The notes: generated by a model not told the origin, from the sequence alone. A stretch of DNA of 64,000 nucleotides from Mesorhizobium qingshengii (GCF_900103325.1 NZ_FMXM01000005.1:248001-312000), one strand, 5' to 3'. Positions 50,747-61,562 are shown, counted from the stretch's first letter. Program-made: numbers and translations.

Positions 50747-51649
50747 ATGGAAAACAGGCCTGTTGATCTCAATCTGCTTGTGGTGTTCCAGATGCTCATG
50801 AGCGAGTTGAGCGCGACGAGAGCCGCCGCACGGCTCGGGCTTAGTCAGGCCGCGGTCAGCGCATCGCTGAGGCGGCTGCGAGCGCTCTATGGCGATCCGC
50901 TGTTCACGCGTACGCAGCGCGGCCTGCTGCCGACGCCGCGCGCTGTGATCCTGCGACCACTGATCGAGGAGGCGCTAGGGATCATCAGTGGAACGCTGGA
51001 TAGCACGAGCCCGCAGGCGGAAGATCGGGCGAAGGTCGTTGTTGTCAGGGTTGGCCTTTCCGACGATTTCGAAATGGCGTTCGGCGCCGGCATCATCAAA
51101 CTGACCAAGCAGAGAGTGCCCAATGTCAGGGTCATCCTGCGCCAGACCAACAGCTTCGTGGCGGCGCAAGCGCTGAACGACAAGGAAATCGACCTCGCCA
51201 TCACCTCGGGTGGCGTCACCGACAGCCGGCTGAAACACATCTCGGTTGGGAGCTCGGACTACATGATCGTCTATGATCCTCGCTCCAGACCCGGGCGAGA
51301 ACCGTTCACGGTCGAAGAATACCTCTCACGAGATCATATCCTGGTTTCCTATTCCGGCCTGAGCGGCGTCACCGACGACGTGCTTGCCGAACATGGACTG
51401 CGGCGCAAGGTCCTTGCGGCGACCACGCATTTCTCCGCCCTGTCTTTTCTCTTGTGGAATAGCGATGCACTGGCGACGATCCCGAGCCATGCCGCGCGCG
51501 CACTGTGCGGCCAGGGCCCATTTGAGATGGGAGCCTGTCCCTTGCAGTTTCCGCGTTACGCATTCGGGGTGAGTTGGCGTTTCGACACCGTCCGCACTCC
51601 AACGGTGATGCAGGTGCGCGATGTGATCGTTGAGTCGTTCGGCGTCTGA
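50747..51649 (+). CDS. LysR family transcriptional regulator
   Basis: 300-residue regulator. HTH: DLNLLVVFQMLMSELSATRAAARLGLSQAAVSASLRRLR in order (about 7-45), then a co-inducer-binding domain. ATG at 50747. Divergent from the EamA gene with a 117-bp shared gap. Ends just before a bidirectional terminator shared with groEL. Confidence 0.9.
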   Translation: MENRPVDLNLLVVFQMLMSELSATRAAARLGLSQAAVSASLRRLRALYGDPLFTRTQRGLLPTPRAVILRPLIEEALGIISGTLDSTSPQAEDRAKVVVVRVGLSDDFEMAFGAGIIKLTKQRVPNVRVILRQTNSFVAAQALNDKEIDLAITSGGVTDSRLKHISVGSSDYMIVYDPRSRPGREPFTVEEYLSRDHILVSYSGLSGVTDDVLAEHGLRRKVLAATTHFSALSFLLWNSDALATIPSHAARALCGQGPFEMGACPLQFPRYAFGVSWRFDTVRTPTVMQVRDVIVESFGV

Positions 51650-51655
51650 TCAATG

Positions 51656-51684
51656 AAAAAGGGCGGCATTTCTGCCGCCCCTTT
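51656..51684. terminator. Bidirectional terminator between lysR and groEL
   Basis: AAAAA, GGGCGGCA-TTTC-TGCCGCCC, CTTTA: works for the plus-strand LysR gene and the minus-strand groEL. Confidence 0.85.
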
Positions 51685-51703
51685 ATATGCCAGAGTGGCT
51701 GGA

Positions 51704-53717
<2,014 letters not shown>

Positions 53718-53779
53718 TTTTTCTTCCTCGATGAGAACGGTGAGAACAGTTCCTCCGTCCGGCGGCGCCGGACATATGG

Positions 53780-53806
53780 TTAGCACTCACCGAGGGCGAG
53801 TGCTAA
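53780..53806. promoter_or_regulatory. CIRCE element (HrcA operator) of groESL
   Basis: TTAGCACTC - 9 bp - GAGTGCTAA, exact consensus. Lies just downstream of the promoter, within the leader, so HrcA represses groESL. Confidence 0.96.
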
Positions 53807-53815
53807 CGTGGCGCT

Positions 53816-53844
53816 GAGATAGGCCGCTGGCCTGCGAGAGTCAA
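53816..53844 (-). promoter_or_regulatory. groESL promoter
   Basis: Minus strand TTGACT, 17 bp, TATCTC; CIRCE begins about 10 bp past the -10. Confidence 0.72.
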
Positions 53845-53955
53845 GGCGCGCGAGAGGGCGCAATCGCGCGAAATTTCGTTCGCGCAGGTGACGGATAGCA
53901 GAATGCGTCGGTTGCCGCCTGGGAGCGAGGAGGAATTTTGTCCATCATTCGGATT

Positions 53956-54753
53956 CTATCGGTGCCGGGGTGACCGCAGCACCAGCATTGGGCATCGCTC
54001 GGCGAGTCCATAGGTGCCGGTCGCCACGATGCGAATGTCGCCGAAGAAGGCCTCTGCTTCATGCACCAGCGTCGGGACCGGAGCGAAGCTGTAGATGGCC
54101 GGCGAATTCCTGTAGACGTCGATGGTGCCGATGACCGGCATGTCCCAGCCCGTGCGCGCGCAAAGCTCGTCGCGGTCGGGGAACAATTCGTCGAACCTCT
54201 CGAGGATTGCCTGCACCGGAATGGCGTGATCGGGCGCTACCCCCGTGGCTGTCATTGCGACAAGCCATTTGAGTGCGTGGAAGGTCGAGACGCCGCCTGA
54301 AAGGGCAAGCGTCCGCACCGCCTGCGGATCATCCGGCGTTCCCGGGCTGGCATAGAGCCGGAGACCTGCGCGGCCGTTGGGCCCGAGCACGCGCGCGATC
54401 TCCGCGAACAACGCCCGCCGCGCGACCGAAAGGCCAAGTGCCGACAGGCAGCCGTCGCCGATCATCGCATCTATGCTTGCTCCGGCAACCGGCATCTCCA
54501 ACCAGTTGCCGGCCACTGCCTTGCGTGTGGCGGTGTCGCCTGGCCAGATGCCGGAGATCATGGCGGGGGATTCATCGAGCGCCAGCATCGTCCTGCCGAG
54601 ACCGGCAAGTTCCGGAGTGACCCCGAGCAGCACCACGTCGAGCGATTGCAGACTGAGTTCGTGCTCATAGGTAGCGACCGCTTCCGGCGGCGGGCAGAGC
54701 GGCGATCCGAGAAGCTGCCAATGGCGGCGAATTGCATCCCAATGATTTGTCAT
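53956..54753 (-). CDS. SAM-dependent methyltransferase-like protein
   Basis: 265-residue protein. The central part has methyltransferase order: SLDVVLLGVTPELAGLG (motif I-like, loop GVTPELA), a motif with D in SIDAMIGDGCLSAL, then ARRALFAEIARVLGPNGRAGLRLYA (motif III-like). The usual GxGxG is replaced by LGVTPEL, as in some class I members. ATG at 54753 is the most likely start, 73 bp from the divergent ATP-grasp gene. Substrate unknown. Pairing suggests joint action. Confidence 0.72.
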   Translation of the reverse strand: MTNHWDAIRRHWQLLGSPLCPPPEAVATYEHELSLQSLDVVLLGVTPELAGLGRTMLALDESPAMISGIWPGDTATRKAVAGNWLEMPVAGASIDAMIGDGCLSALGLSVARRALFAEIARVLGPNGRAGLRLYASPGTPDDPQAVRTLALSGGVSTFHALKWLVAMTATGVAPDHAIPVQAILERFDELFPDRDELCARTGWDMPVIGTIDVYRNSPAIYSFAPVPTLVHEAEAFFGDIRIVATGTYGLAERCPMLVLRSPRHR

Positions 54754-54826
54754 GCAAAACGGCTTGGAGGATGTGGGGGCATGGTTCCTTCGAGACTGTT
54801 GGTTGCCTGATGGGCATGGAGAGGCC

Positions 54827-55678
54827 ATGGCTCGCATTGCCGTGATAACGCATGAGTATGATCGGTTCCAGAGCCGGCGCGGCGTTCTATTGCGCCAGGA
54901 CAGCCCCTACATGCTGTTCGACCTTCTGGCCGAGTTGAAGAGGCGTGGCCACTCGACACAGATTCTGCGCGGGCCTTCGTCAAGGCATGATGCCGATATC
55001 GCGGTGCTGCATGTCGATGCGACGGTGACACCGGCCGACTATGTCGAGTATGCGCGCGGATTTCCGTTCTGCCTCAATCTTGGCGCGGCCGACATTTCCA
55101 AGCGTCGGATCAGCGGCGCGGTCCTCAAGGACGGTGACCATTGGGACGGCCCCATCATCGTCAAGAGCAATCTCAACCATTGGGGGACACCCGAGCAGCA
55201 AATCAATCGGCAAGCCGAGCGCGCCGGCAAGGCCGTGCCTTTTCCTGGCGTGCGGATATTCGATCAATACCAAGTCCACGCTTCGCTGGCTGAAGTTCCG
55301 CCGGAGATGCTTGTGCGTACCGACCTGGTGGTGGAGAAGTTCATTCCCGAACCGGCGCCTGACGGTTTTGCGGCGCGGTTTTGGATATTCTGCGGCGATC
55401 GTGAGCGCTGCACCCGTTATGTCTCACCGCAGCGCCTCGTAAAAGGCGACGATACGATCCTCCGAGAGGCTGTTCCCGTACCCGAAGAATTGCGCGCCTT
55501 GCGCCATCGGCTTGGCTTCGACTACGGCAAGTTCGATTTTGTCATGCATGGGGGCAGGGCGGTATTGCTCGATGCCAACAAGACGCCCGGACGCGCCAGG
55601 AACCTGTCGAAGATCGTTGCAGCCGGCACCGCCAACCTTGCAGACGGTTTCGAAGCCCTGATCCGTCGGGCCGGATAG
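54827..55678 (+). CDS. ATP-grasp-like protein
   Basis: 283 residues. Signs of the ATP-grasp fold: PIIVKSNLNHWG (binding lysine), LVVEKFIPEP, and near the C-terminus GKFDFVMHGGRAVLLDANKTPG, with the aspartate and asparagine that bind metal and ATP. Such enzymes form amide or thioester bonds. ATG at 54827 follows ATGGAGAGG. Divergent from the methyltransferase-like gene. The acceptor and the acid are unknown; RimK-like peptide ligase is one option. Confidence 0.7.
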   Translation: MARIAVITHEYDRFQSRRGVLLRQDSPYMLFDLLAELKRRGHSTQILRGPSSRHDADIAVLHVDATVTPADYVEYARGFPFCLNLGAADISKRRISGAVLKDGDHWDGPIIVKSNLNHWGTPEQQINRQAERAGKAVPFPGVRIFDQYQVHASLAEVPPEMLVRTDLVVEKFIPEPAPDGFAARFWIFCGDRERCTRYVSPQRLVKGDDTILREAVPVPEELRALRHRLGFDYGKFDFVMHGGRAVLLDANKTPGRARNLSKIVAAGTANLADGFEALIRRAG

Positions 55679-55685
55679 ACGGAGA

Positions 55686-56312
55686 CTAAAGAAACAGCCG
55701 TAACTGGGTGTGGATGATCGACCGGTAATCCTCGATGGTCCGGCGGCTTGCCGCTTCGCCCTCCGCAAGCGCCAGGCGCACCACTGCACCGGCGAGCTGG
55801 AAGATCAGCAGAACCATGCGTTCGAACTGCTCGTGCTTCTCGGGCTCCAGCAAGGCGATGACATGGTCGCAGAACATCTTGGCTTGATACCGGGTTTCGG
55901 CGATATCGAGATTCTTGAGGGCCTTGTCGGCCTGGATGGCGTTCTGCAGATCCTGGATGGCCGGATCGCCGGCGACGCGGCTGTGGTAGTCGTCAAGCAA
56001 CCGGTCGGCAGCGGCGATCACGTCCTTCGCTTCGCGAACGTCGGCGATAATCGCTGTCAATCGCGCGCGGCTGACCTCTGAAAACCGCTCATAGAGCATT
56101 GCCAGGATCGCCGACTTGTTGGGGAAGTAGTGATAGACGGTGGCGATCGGCCCACCGGCCAGCATGCCGACTTCCTTCATGGTGACGGCGTCGATGCCCT
56201 TCTCGCCGATCAGCCGCATGGTCGTCGACAGGATGGCGTCGATGCGCTCGCGGCTGCGCTCCTGCTTGGGCCTGCGTCGGGGTTCGGTGGCCGTTCGCCT
56301 TGCTTCTTCCAT
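55686..56312 (-). CDS. TetR family transcriptional regulator
   Basis: 208-residue repressor. HTH ERIDAILSTTMRLIGEKGIDAVTMKEVGMLAGGPIATVYHYFPNKSAIL in order, residues about 22-70. The C-terminal domain resembles the TetR_C_17/AcrR group. Divergent from the MFS-oxidase-DSD1 operon; a dyad operator lies at 56384-56398. It ends 7 bp from the ATP-grasp stop, convergent. Confidence 0.88.
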   Translation of the reverse strand: MEEARRTATEPRRRPKQERSRERIDAILSTTMRLIGEKGIDAVTMKEVGMLAGGPIATVYHYFPNKSAILAMLYERFSEVSRARLTAIIADVREAKDVIAAADRLLDDYHSRVAGDPAIQDLQNAIQADKALKNLDIAETRYQAKMFCDHVIALLEPEKHEQFERMVLLIFQLAGAVVRLALAEGEAASRRTIEDYRSIIHTQLRLFL

Positions 56313-56383
56313 GCGCCCGTTCTCTCGCGAGATTGCAAATTCCGATTGACAAAAAATATGATCAAGTATCAGCTTCTAGAATG

Positions 56384-56398
56384 CTGACAGACTGTCAG
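56384..56398. promoter_or_regulatory. Dyad operator before the MFS operon
   Basis: CTGACAG-A-CTGTCAG, perfect 7-bp arms, 38 bp before the MFS TTG start and 72 bp from the TetR start. Confidence 0.6.
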
Positions 56399-56435
56399 TT
56401 TTTTTGCCGCGCGGCAAGGACGTTGGGAGGCGCCT

Positions 56436-57623
56436 TTGACTTCGACAAATGCCGGATACACCGGCGATGGCGATTGGCTGGTCGGCAACCCGACCAGCGG
56501 GCAGCTTGCCTCGGCCCTGTGGATCGGGTCGGTCGGCCTGCTCATTCTCGGTCTGCAACCCGTCTTGCTCGGCGCCCTTTACACCGAGGGCCATATCAGC
56601 GGCGATGGGTTGGCGTTGGTCGCCACCGCCGAAATGATCGCCATCGCGATCGGCTCTGCGATTGTCGCGATGCTGCTCTCGGCCCACAAGATCCGCTGGA
56701 AAAGTGCGGCCCTGCTGCTTCTGCTGGCACTGGCGAACGTCTGGACGGCCTATGCTGCCGGCGCCAATACGCTGATGGCGGCACGCGCCCTGGCCGGCCT
56801 TGCCGAGGGTGGCCTTGTCGCGGTCGCCACCGAACTGATTGCTCGTTCGCGGCGCGCCGAACGCATCGGCGGTTATTTCGTCACCATGCAGACGCTGGCG
56901 CAATGCGCTCTTGCCCTGTTGCTGGCACTCTATGTTATCCCCGCCGCCGGATCGGCGGGTGGCTTCATCGTTCTCGCCATCGTCTGCGTCGCGTCGCTGG
57001 TGGTCGCCTTCATCGTTCCCGCTGACTATGCCGACCTGCCGAAGGACGAGAATCTCGCCAATATGCTGACGGTTCCTTCGATCACCGCTTTGTTGTCGGT
57101 CTTCTGCTACTTCATGTTCTTTGGCGCGGTCTGGGCGTTTCTGGAGCCGCTCGGCGCGCAATTCGGTATCGATGGCCGCACCGTCGGCCTGATCGTCTCG
57201 GCCAGCCTCGCGGTACAGGTTCTGGGCGCGACGACGGCGACCGTATTCGAGGCGCGCATCGATTATCGTCTGGCCATCACCGCGATCGGTGCCGTGGCAC
57301 TTGCATGCTCCCTGGTTCTCGCCAGCGGACCTGGCCTCACGACATTCTGGGTCGCCGCCTTGGTCATGGGCTTCATTCTCTTGTTCATCGTGCCCTACCA
57401 GATCCGACTGGCGATCACCGCCGATGAGACTCGCACCGCCGTGCTTTTGGTGCCGGCCGCGCAGCTTTTTGGCTTGGCGATCGGGCCGATCGCTGCGTCG
57501 CTGCTCATCGACGGCAAGGATTTTCGGCCAGTGCCGGAATTCGCCGCTGCCAGCGCCGTCGCCAGCGTGGCGCTGCTCGGCCTGTTCATCCTCGTGTCGC
57601 GGCGTCGCCGCGCCGTTGCCTGA
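56436..57623 (+). CDS. MFS transporter
   Basis: 395-residue permease with about twelve hydrophobic segments. The motif-A region between TM2 and TM3 is weak; TM4-5 region ARALAGLAEGGLVAVATELIARSRRAERIGGYF in order is typical of drug/metabolite MFS. TTG at 56436 lies 5 bp after GGGAGG, and no ATG fits. First of three genes with 10-bp and overlapping junctions. Likely imports or exports the substrate of the following oxidase. Confidence 0.85.
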   Translation: MTSTNAGYTGDGDWLVGNPTSGQLASALWIGSVGLLILGLQPVLLGALYTEGHISGDGLALVATAEMIAIAIGSAIVAMLLSAHKIRWKSAALLLLLALANVWTAYAAGANTLMAARALAGLAEGGLVAVATELIARSRRAERIGGYFVTMQTLAQCALALLLALYVIPAAGSAGGFIVLAIVCVASLVVAFIVPADYADLPKDENLANMLTVPSITALLSVFCYFMFFGAVWAFLEPLGAQFGIDGRTVGLIVSASLAVQVLGATTATVFEARIDYRLAITAIGAVALACSLVLASGPGLTTFWVAALVMGFILLFIVPYQIRLAITADETRTAVLLVPAAQLFGLAIGPIAASLLIDGKDFRPVPEFAAASAVASVALLGLFILVSRRRRAVA

Positions 57624-57633
57624 GCGAGGCAGC

Positions 57634-58914
57634 ATGTCGAACAACTGGAGCAACTGGTCCGGCTATGTCACTGCCGAGCCCTGGCTGGTCGCCAGCCCCA
57701 ATGACGCCGGCGAGCTCGGTGATCTCATTCGTAATGCACCCGGCCCGGTGCGCGTCGTCGGTGCCGGCCATTCCTTCACGCCGCTGGTGAAATCCGAAGG
57801 CACGATCCTGTCGCTGGAGAAATTCGAGGGTCTGGTGTCGCACGATAGCGGGCGGCATCAAGCGCGCGTGCGGGCAGGGACGCGGCTTGGCCCGCTCATG
57901 CACATCCTGCAAGGCCTTGGCCAGGGCCTGCCCAATATGGGTGATATCGACCGCCAGGCGATCGGCGGCGCGCTGGGCACCGCCACGCACGGCTCGGGAC
58001 CGACGCTCGGCGCCTATCATACGCAGCTGGAAACGGTCGAGGTCGTCGATGGGCTTGGCAAGGTCCGCGAATTCAAGCGGGCAGGCGATCAGGACATGAT
58101 CCATGCCATCGGCGTCGCCTTAGGGGCATTCGGCATCCTGAGCGAAGTGACGCTGAACAACATTGCGACCTACCGGCTGCGCCGCCGCAAATGGGTGCTG
58201 CCGATCGCCGACATGCTGCGCGATTTCGAAACGATGATGGCCGCGCATCGTTCGGCCGAATTCTACTACATTCCGTTCTCCGGATATGCCCAGTTCATCG
58301 CCAGCGATTTGAGCGACGCCGCACCCACCGCGCGGCCGCCGGAGGAAGACGAGGCGGGCCTGAGGACGCTGCGCCGGCTGCGCACCGCGCTTGCCTGGCT
58401 ACCGTCGCTGCGCCGCCGGCTGATCCTGGGCGCCATAGCCAAATTGCCGGCCGAGGATTATGTGCAGGACTGGCTCAACGTCTATGCCAGCGACCGGCAG
58501 ACCAAATTCAACGAGATGGAATATCACTTGCCCTACGAGGAAGGGCCGAAGGTCTTGGCCGAAATCATCGCGCTGACCGAGAGGCACTTCCCCGAGGTCT
58601 ATTTCCCGATGGAGGTGCGCACCGTCGCGCCCGACGATTTCTGGCTCTCGCCGTTCTACAAAAGACTCACCTGTTCGATCGCCATCCACCACGATGCGGC
58701 GAGCGACCCGCAGCCGTTCATGCGCGCGGCCGAGCCGATCTTCCGCAAGTACGGCGGCAGGCCGCACTGGGGCAAGATGCACAGCCTCAAGGCGGCGGAT
58801 CTGAAAAAGCTCTATCCGCGCTGGGATGACGCCATGGCGGTGCGCCGCGACATCGATCCACAGAACCGCTTCGTCTCGCCCTACATGGCCGGCCTGTTCG
58901 GCATCGAACCATGA
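57634..58914 (+). CDS. FAD-binding aldonolactone/alditol oxidase (VAO family)
   Basis: 426-residue flavin oxidase of the D-arabinono-1,4-lactone oxidase type. PCMH FAD domain at about 15-180 with RVVGAGHSFTPL; H46 is a likely covalent 8-alpha-histidyl FAD site, as in alditol oxidases. IGGALGTATHGSG is the FAD loop, and the C-terminus has the catalytic-type RPHWGKMH. It oxidises a sugar lactone or polyol with O2, giving H2O2. ATG at 57634 is 10 bp after the MFS stop and has GCGAGGC upstream. Confidence 0.87.
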   Translation: MSNNWSNWSGYVTAEPWLVASPNDAGELGDLIRNAPGPVRVVGAGHSFTPLVKSEGTILSLEKFEGLVSHDSGRHQARVRAGTRLGPLMHILQGLGQGLPNMGDIDRQAIGGALGTATHGSGPTLGAYHTQLETVEVVDGLGKVREFKRAGDQDMIHAIGVALGAFGILSEVTLNNIATYRLRRRKWVLPIADMLRDFETMMAAHRSAEFYYIPFSGYAQFIASDLSDAAPTARPPEEDEAGLRTLRRLRTALAWLPSLRRRLILGAIAKLPAEDYVQDWLNVYASDRQTKFNEMEYHLPYEEGPKVLAEIIALTERHFPEVYFPMEVRTVAPDDFWLSPFYKRLTCSIAIHHDAASDPQPFMRAAEPIFRKYGGRPHWGKMHSLKAADLKKLYPRWDDAMAVRRDIDPQNRFVSPYMAGLFGIEP

Positions 58915-60056
58915 GCGCCTATTTCGCCACTCTTTCGCATGCGCTGAAGGATGCCGGCATCTTCCAACCTTGCCTGCTGCTCGATCTCGACCGGCTGGAC
59001 AGCAACATCGCTCTGGTGAAGGAGAGACTTGATCCCGGACTTGTCGTGCGGCTGGTCGACAAGTCGCTCCCCTGCCTGCCGCTGCTTTCGCATATCGGCG
59101 AAGCCCTTGGCACCGTCCGCTTCATGACTTTCCATCCACCCGTCACGCAAGCCGTGTTGAAGGCGTTTCCCGACGCGGACATTCTGTACGGCAAGCCGAT
59201 GCCTGTCGGCGCGGCGAGAGCCGTGCTTTCAAACAGCGCGGCCGACTGGTCGCGCGTCTGCTGGCTGATCGACAGCGAGGAGAGGCTGGCGGAATATGAC
59301 GCTCTGGCGGCCGAACTCGACATCGAGTTGCGCATCGCCTTGGAGATCGATGTCGGGCTGCATCGCGGCGGCTTCGCCAGCCCGGAGGCCTTGTCGAAAG
59401 CGTTAAGCGCGCCGACAGCCTACAAAGGCCTGCATTGCGAAGGCGTCATGGCATATGAGGCGCATGCGCCGCATATTCCCGGCCTGTTCGGCGGGTCAGC
59501 CAAGGCGTTGGCTGAAGCGTCCAAACGTGCCGCCGCCTTCGTTGCCTGCCTCGGTGCCGACCAGCGCCGAATCTTGAACATCGGCGGCAGCAAGACCGCC
59601 CTGCTTCACCACGGCGGCGTTGCCAACGAGGTGTCGATGGGATCGGCCTTCGTGCTGCCCGGCGATTTCGATACGCTTGGCCTCGAAGGCTTTGTGCCGG
59701 CGGCCTTCATCGCCACGCCGATCCTGAAAGTGGTCGAGCCAATGCTGCCTGGTCCGCCCGCCGTCTCCCGCCTGCTGCAGGCGCTCGGCCGGTTTCCGCG
59801 CAAGGGCTGCTACCTCTACGGCGGCAAATGGATGGCCGAGCCGGTGTTTCCCGCAGGCATGAAGACGAACAGCCTGCTCGGCCTGTCCTCCAACCAGCAA
59901 TTCATGGGCCTGCCGGCGGATGCGACCGCAAGGCCGGGCGACTACGCATTCCTGCGGCCGACACAGAGCGAGGCCGTGCTGCAGCAGTTCGGATCGATCG
60001 CCGTGTTCTCCGGCGGCAGCATCGTCGATCGCTGGCCGGCACTGCCGATGGCGTGA
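58911..60056 (+). CDS. D-threonine aldolase/DSD1-like PLP protein with altered metal site
   Basis: 381-residue fold-type III PLP protein of the D-threonine aldolase/D-serine dehydratase family. N-terminal QPCLLLDLDRLDSNI and the putative PLP lysine K51 (VVRLVDKSLPC) are present; GLHRGGF follows the family pattern. The normal C-terminal metal motif, a histidine two residues before Cys or Asp (PNHxC/D), reads LRPTQSEAV here, so the metal site seems lost. Overlaps the oxidase stop (ATGA). A changed reaction or racemase-like activity is possible. Confidence 0.78.
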   Translation: MSAYFATLSHALKDAGIFQPCLLLDLDRLDSNIALVKERLDPGLVVRLVDKSLPCLPLLSHIGEALGTVRFMTFHPPVTQAVLKAFPDADILYGKPMPVGAARAVLSNSAADWSRVCWLIDSEERLAEYDALAAELDIELRIALEIDVGLHRGGFASPEALSKALSAPTAYKGLHCEGVMAYEAHAPHIPGLFGGSAKALAEASKRAAAFVACLGADQRRILNIGGSKTALLHHGGVANEVSMGSAFVLPGDFDTLGLEGFVPAAFIATPILKVVEPMLPGPPAVSRLLQALGRFPRKGCYLYGGKWMAEPVFPAGMKTNSLLGLSSNQQFMGLPADATARPGDYAFLRPTQSEAVLQQFGSIAVFSGGSIVDRWPALPMA

Positions 60057-60321
60057 TCGACAGGTCAGCCGCCATCAGGCATCGGCGCGTGATGAGCGGT
60101 GATTGTTAGCCATCCCCAGCGATGCTATGAAACAAGGGTCGAAAAGGACCTTGGTGCGGCAAACGGTAAGCCCGCTCCCTTCCACCGGATGGAAGCTCCG
60201 TTCTCATCCAATATGGGAACCCACGGCAAGCGCAGGGTGTGCTTCACGCCCGGCTTGGCGTGCGGGGTCTTCGCCATTCGGCGTCCCTTCGTTCGCCAGG
60301 TGCCAACGAAGGAGAAGAAAA

Positions 60322-60636
60322 ATGCCCATCATTCGCGCCGACATCGGCGTCATCACCCAGATCAATATCTTCACCGTGCCTGGGGGCGGTCAGCAGGCGT
60401 TGATTGATATGCTGGGGGAAGCAGCGACGAGTTGCCGTGGCATTCCCGGGTGGATGTCCGCCAGCCTGCACCGAAGTCTCGACGGCACGCGTGTCGTCAA
60501 CTACGCGCAGGCGCGGGATCAGGCGGCCATGCGGCGCGTCTTCGAGCATCTGCAGGCGAACGGCTTTCTCGATCGCAACAAGGCGTTGGGGCAAGCCCAT
60601 CCTGGGCTCTACGAGGTCGCTCTCACCGTGGAGTAG
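60322..60636 (+). CDS. Antibiotic biosynthesis monooxygenase (ABM) domain protein
   Basis: 104-residue ferredoxin-like dimeric alpha-beta barrel protein (ITQINIFTVPGGGQQALIDML, PGWMSASLHRSLDGTRVVNYAQARDQAAM in order). Members are small monooxygenases or quinol-handling enzymes. ATG at 60322 follows AAGGAGAAG. Single gene; the 265-bp gap before it shows no other feature I can support. Confidence 0.82.
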   Translation: MPIIRADIGVITQINIFTVPGGGQQALIDMLGEAATSCRGIPGWMSASLHRSLDGTRVVNYAQARDQAAMRRVFEHLQANGFLDRNKALGQAHPGLYEVALTVE

Positions 60637-60647
60637 GTAATGTGACG

Positions 60648-60680
60648 GACCGTGCCTTGGCCTCATGCCAAAGCACGGTC
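60648..60680 (+). terminator. Stem-loop after the ABM gene
   Basis: 13-bp arms GACCGTGCCTTGG / CCAAAGCACGGTC (one mismatch), 7-nt loop, no U-tract; 11 bp past the stop. Confidence 0.5.
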
Positions 60681-60684
60681 TGTT

Positions 60685-60747
60685 CCGGTATCCATGATCC
60701 GCTCCGGTATCTATGATCTGCGCCGGTATCATGACTTGACCGGTATC
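60685..60747. repeat. Tandem imperfect repeats at the 3' end of the araC gene
   Basis: CCGGTATC starts at 60685, 60704, 60723 and 60740 (periods 19, 19, 17). The last copy lies in the coding end of the AraC gene; the others are downstream of its stop, as if the gene end were repeated. Confidence 0.75.
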
Positions 60748-61562
60748 CAGATCTCCAGCCCGCCATTGCCACTGCGCGGATCGAATTCGGGTCCGTAGCG
60801 TTCGAATTCAGGGGCGTCTGATATCTCGTGCCCGGAGGTCGGCAGCCATTTGTTCCAGATGGTGTTGACCGTGCGGCGGATGGTCGAGATGTGCTCGCGA
60901 TGGGCGAACACGGCATATTTCTGCGCCGGCACCCGCACGCGGCTGAATTCCTTGGGAAGATCGGAAAAGTCGGTCACCTCGACGCCGGCGATGTAGTCGA
61001 AATTGCCGGTATCGTCGCCGTTGACGCAGACGCCGTAGGCGACGTCGCCGGTCTCGCCGGGTATGTTGCCGATATAGGGGCCGAAGCGCTGCCATTGCAT
61101 CGGAATGGCGGCGCTTGTTTCGCAACTGTAGCGTTCGCCGAGGCCGGCGATCAGGAACGGCCGGCTGGTCTCGAAGCGCGGCGGTTCGAGCTTGGCAAGA
61201 AAGGACTGGTCCATCAGGATCGGCTCCACGAGGTCGAGATTGTTGAGCGTGCCTTGCGCGCGCACCAGCTCCGGCGTGGTGCCGAACTGATCGCGGAAGG
61301 CGCGGGTGAAGGCCTCATGCGAGTTGTAGCCGGCATCGAGCGCGACGCGGAGGATGTCGGGCGCCCCGGCGGCCAGCTTGCGGGCCGCTTCGGTCAGCCG
61401 GCGCGCGCGCATGTAGCCCATCACCGAGCGGCCGGTGGCGGCACCGAAAGCCCGTGTTACATGAAACCGCGACACGCCACTGCTTTGCGCCACATCGTCG
61501 AGCGAGACCGCTTCCGGCAGATGGCTCTCGACGAACCATAGTGCTTTCTCGGTCGGGTTCAT
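60729..61562 (-). CDS. AraC family regulator with GyrI-like effector domain
   Basis: 277 residues. The N-terminal AraC double HTH (about 8-105) contains VSLDDVAQSSGVSRFHVTRAFG and ALDAGYNSHEAFTRAFRDQFG. A C-terminal GyrI/effector-binding domain (about 125-277) carries RPFLIAGLGERYSC and ends GGLEIWIPV. This order matches the Rob/SoxS-like regulators that bind small drugs. ATG at 61562 follows AGGAGACGC. Divergent from the LacI gene over a 361-bp gap. Confidence 0.9.
   Translation of the reverse strand: MNPTEKALWFVESHLPEAVSLDDVAQSSGVSRFHVTRAFGAATGRSVMGYMRARRLTEAARKLAAGAPDILRVALDAGYNSHEAFTRAFRDQFGTTPELVRAQGTLNNLDLVEPILMDQSFLAKLEPPRFETSRPFLIAGLGERYSCETSAAIPMQWQRFGPYIGNIPGETGDVAYGVCVNGDDTGNFDYIAGVEVTDFSDLPKEFSRVRVPAQKYAVFAHREHISTIRRTVNTIWNKWLPTSGHEISDAPEFERYGPEFDPRSGNGGLEIWIPVKS

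Noticed and set aside
56376..57653. 425-codon minus-strand frame opposite the MFS gene
   Set aside because: Gln/Arg/Asp-rich shadow of a membrane protein gene; no recognisable domain.
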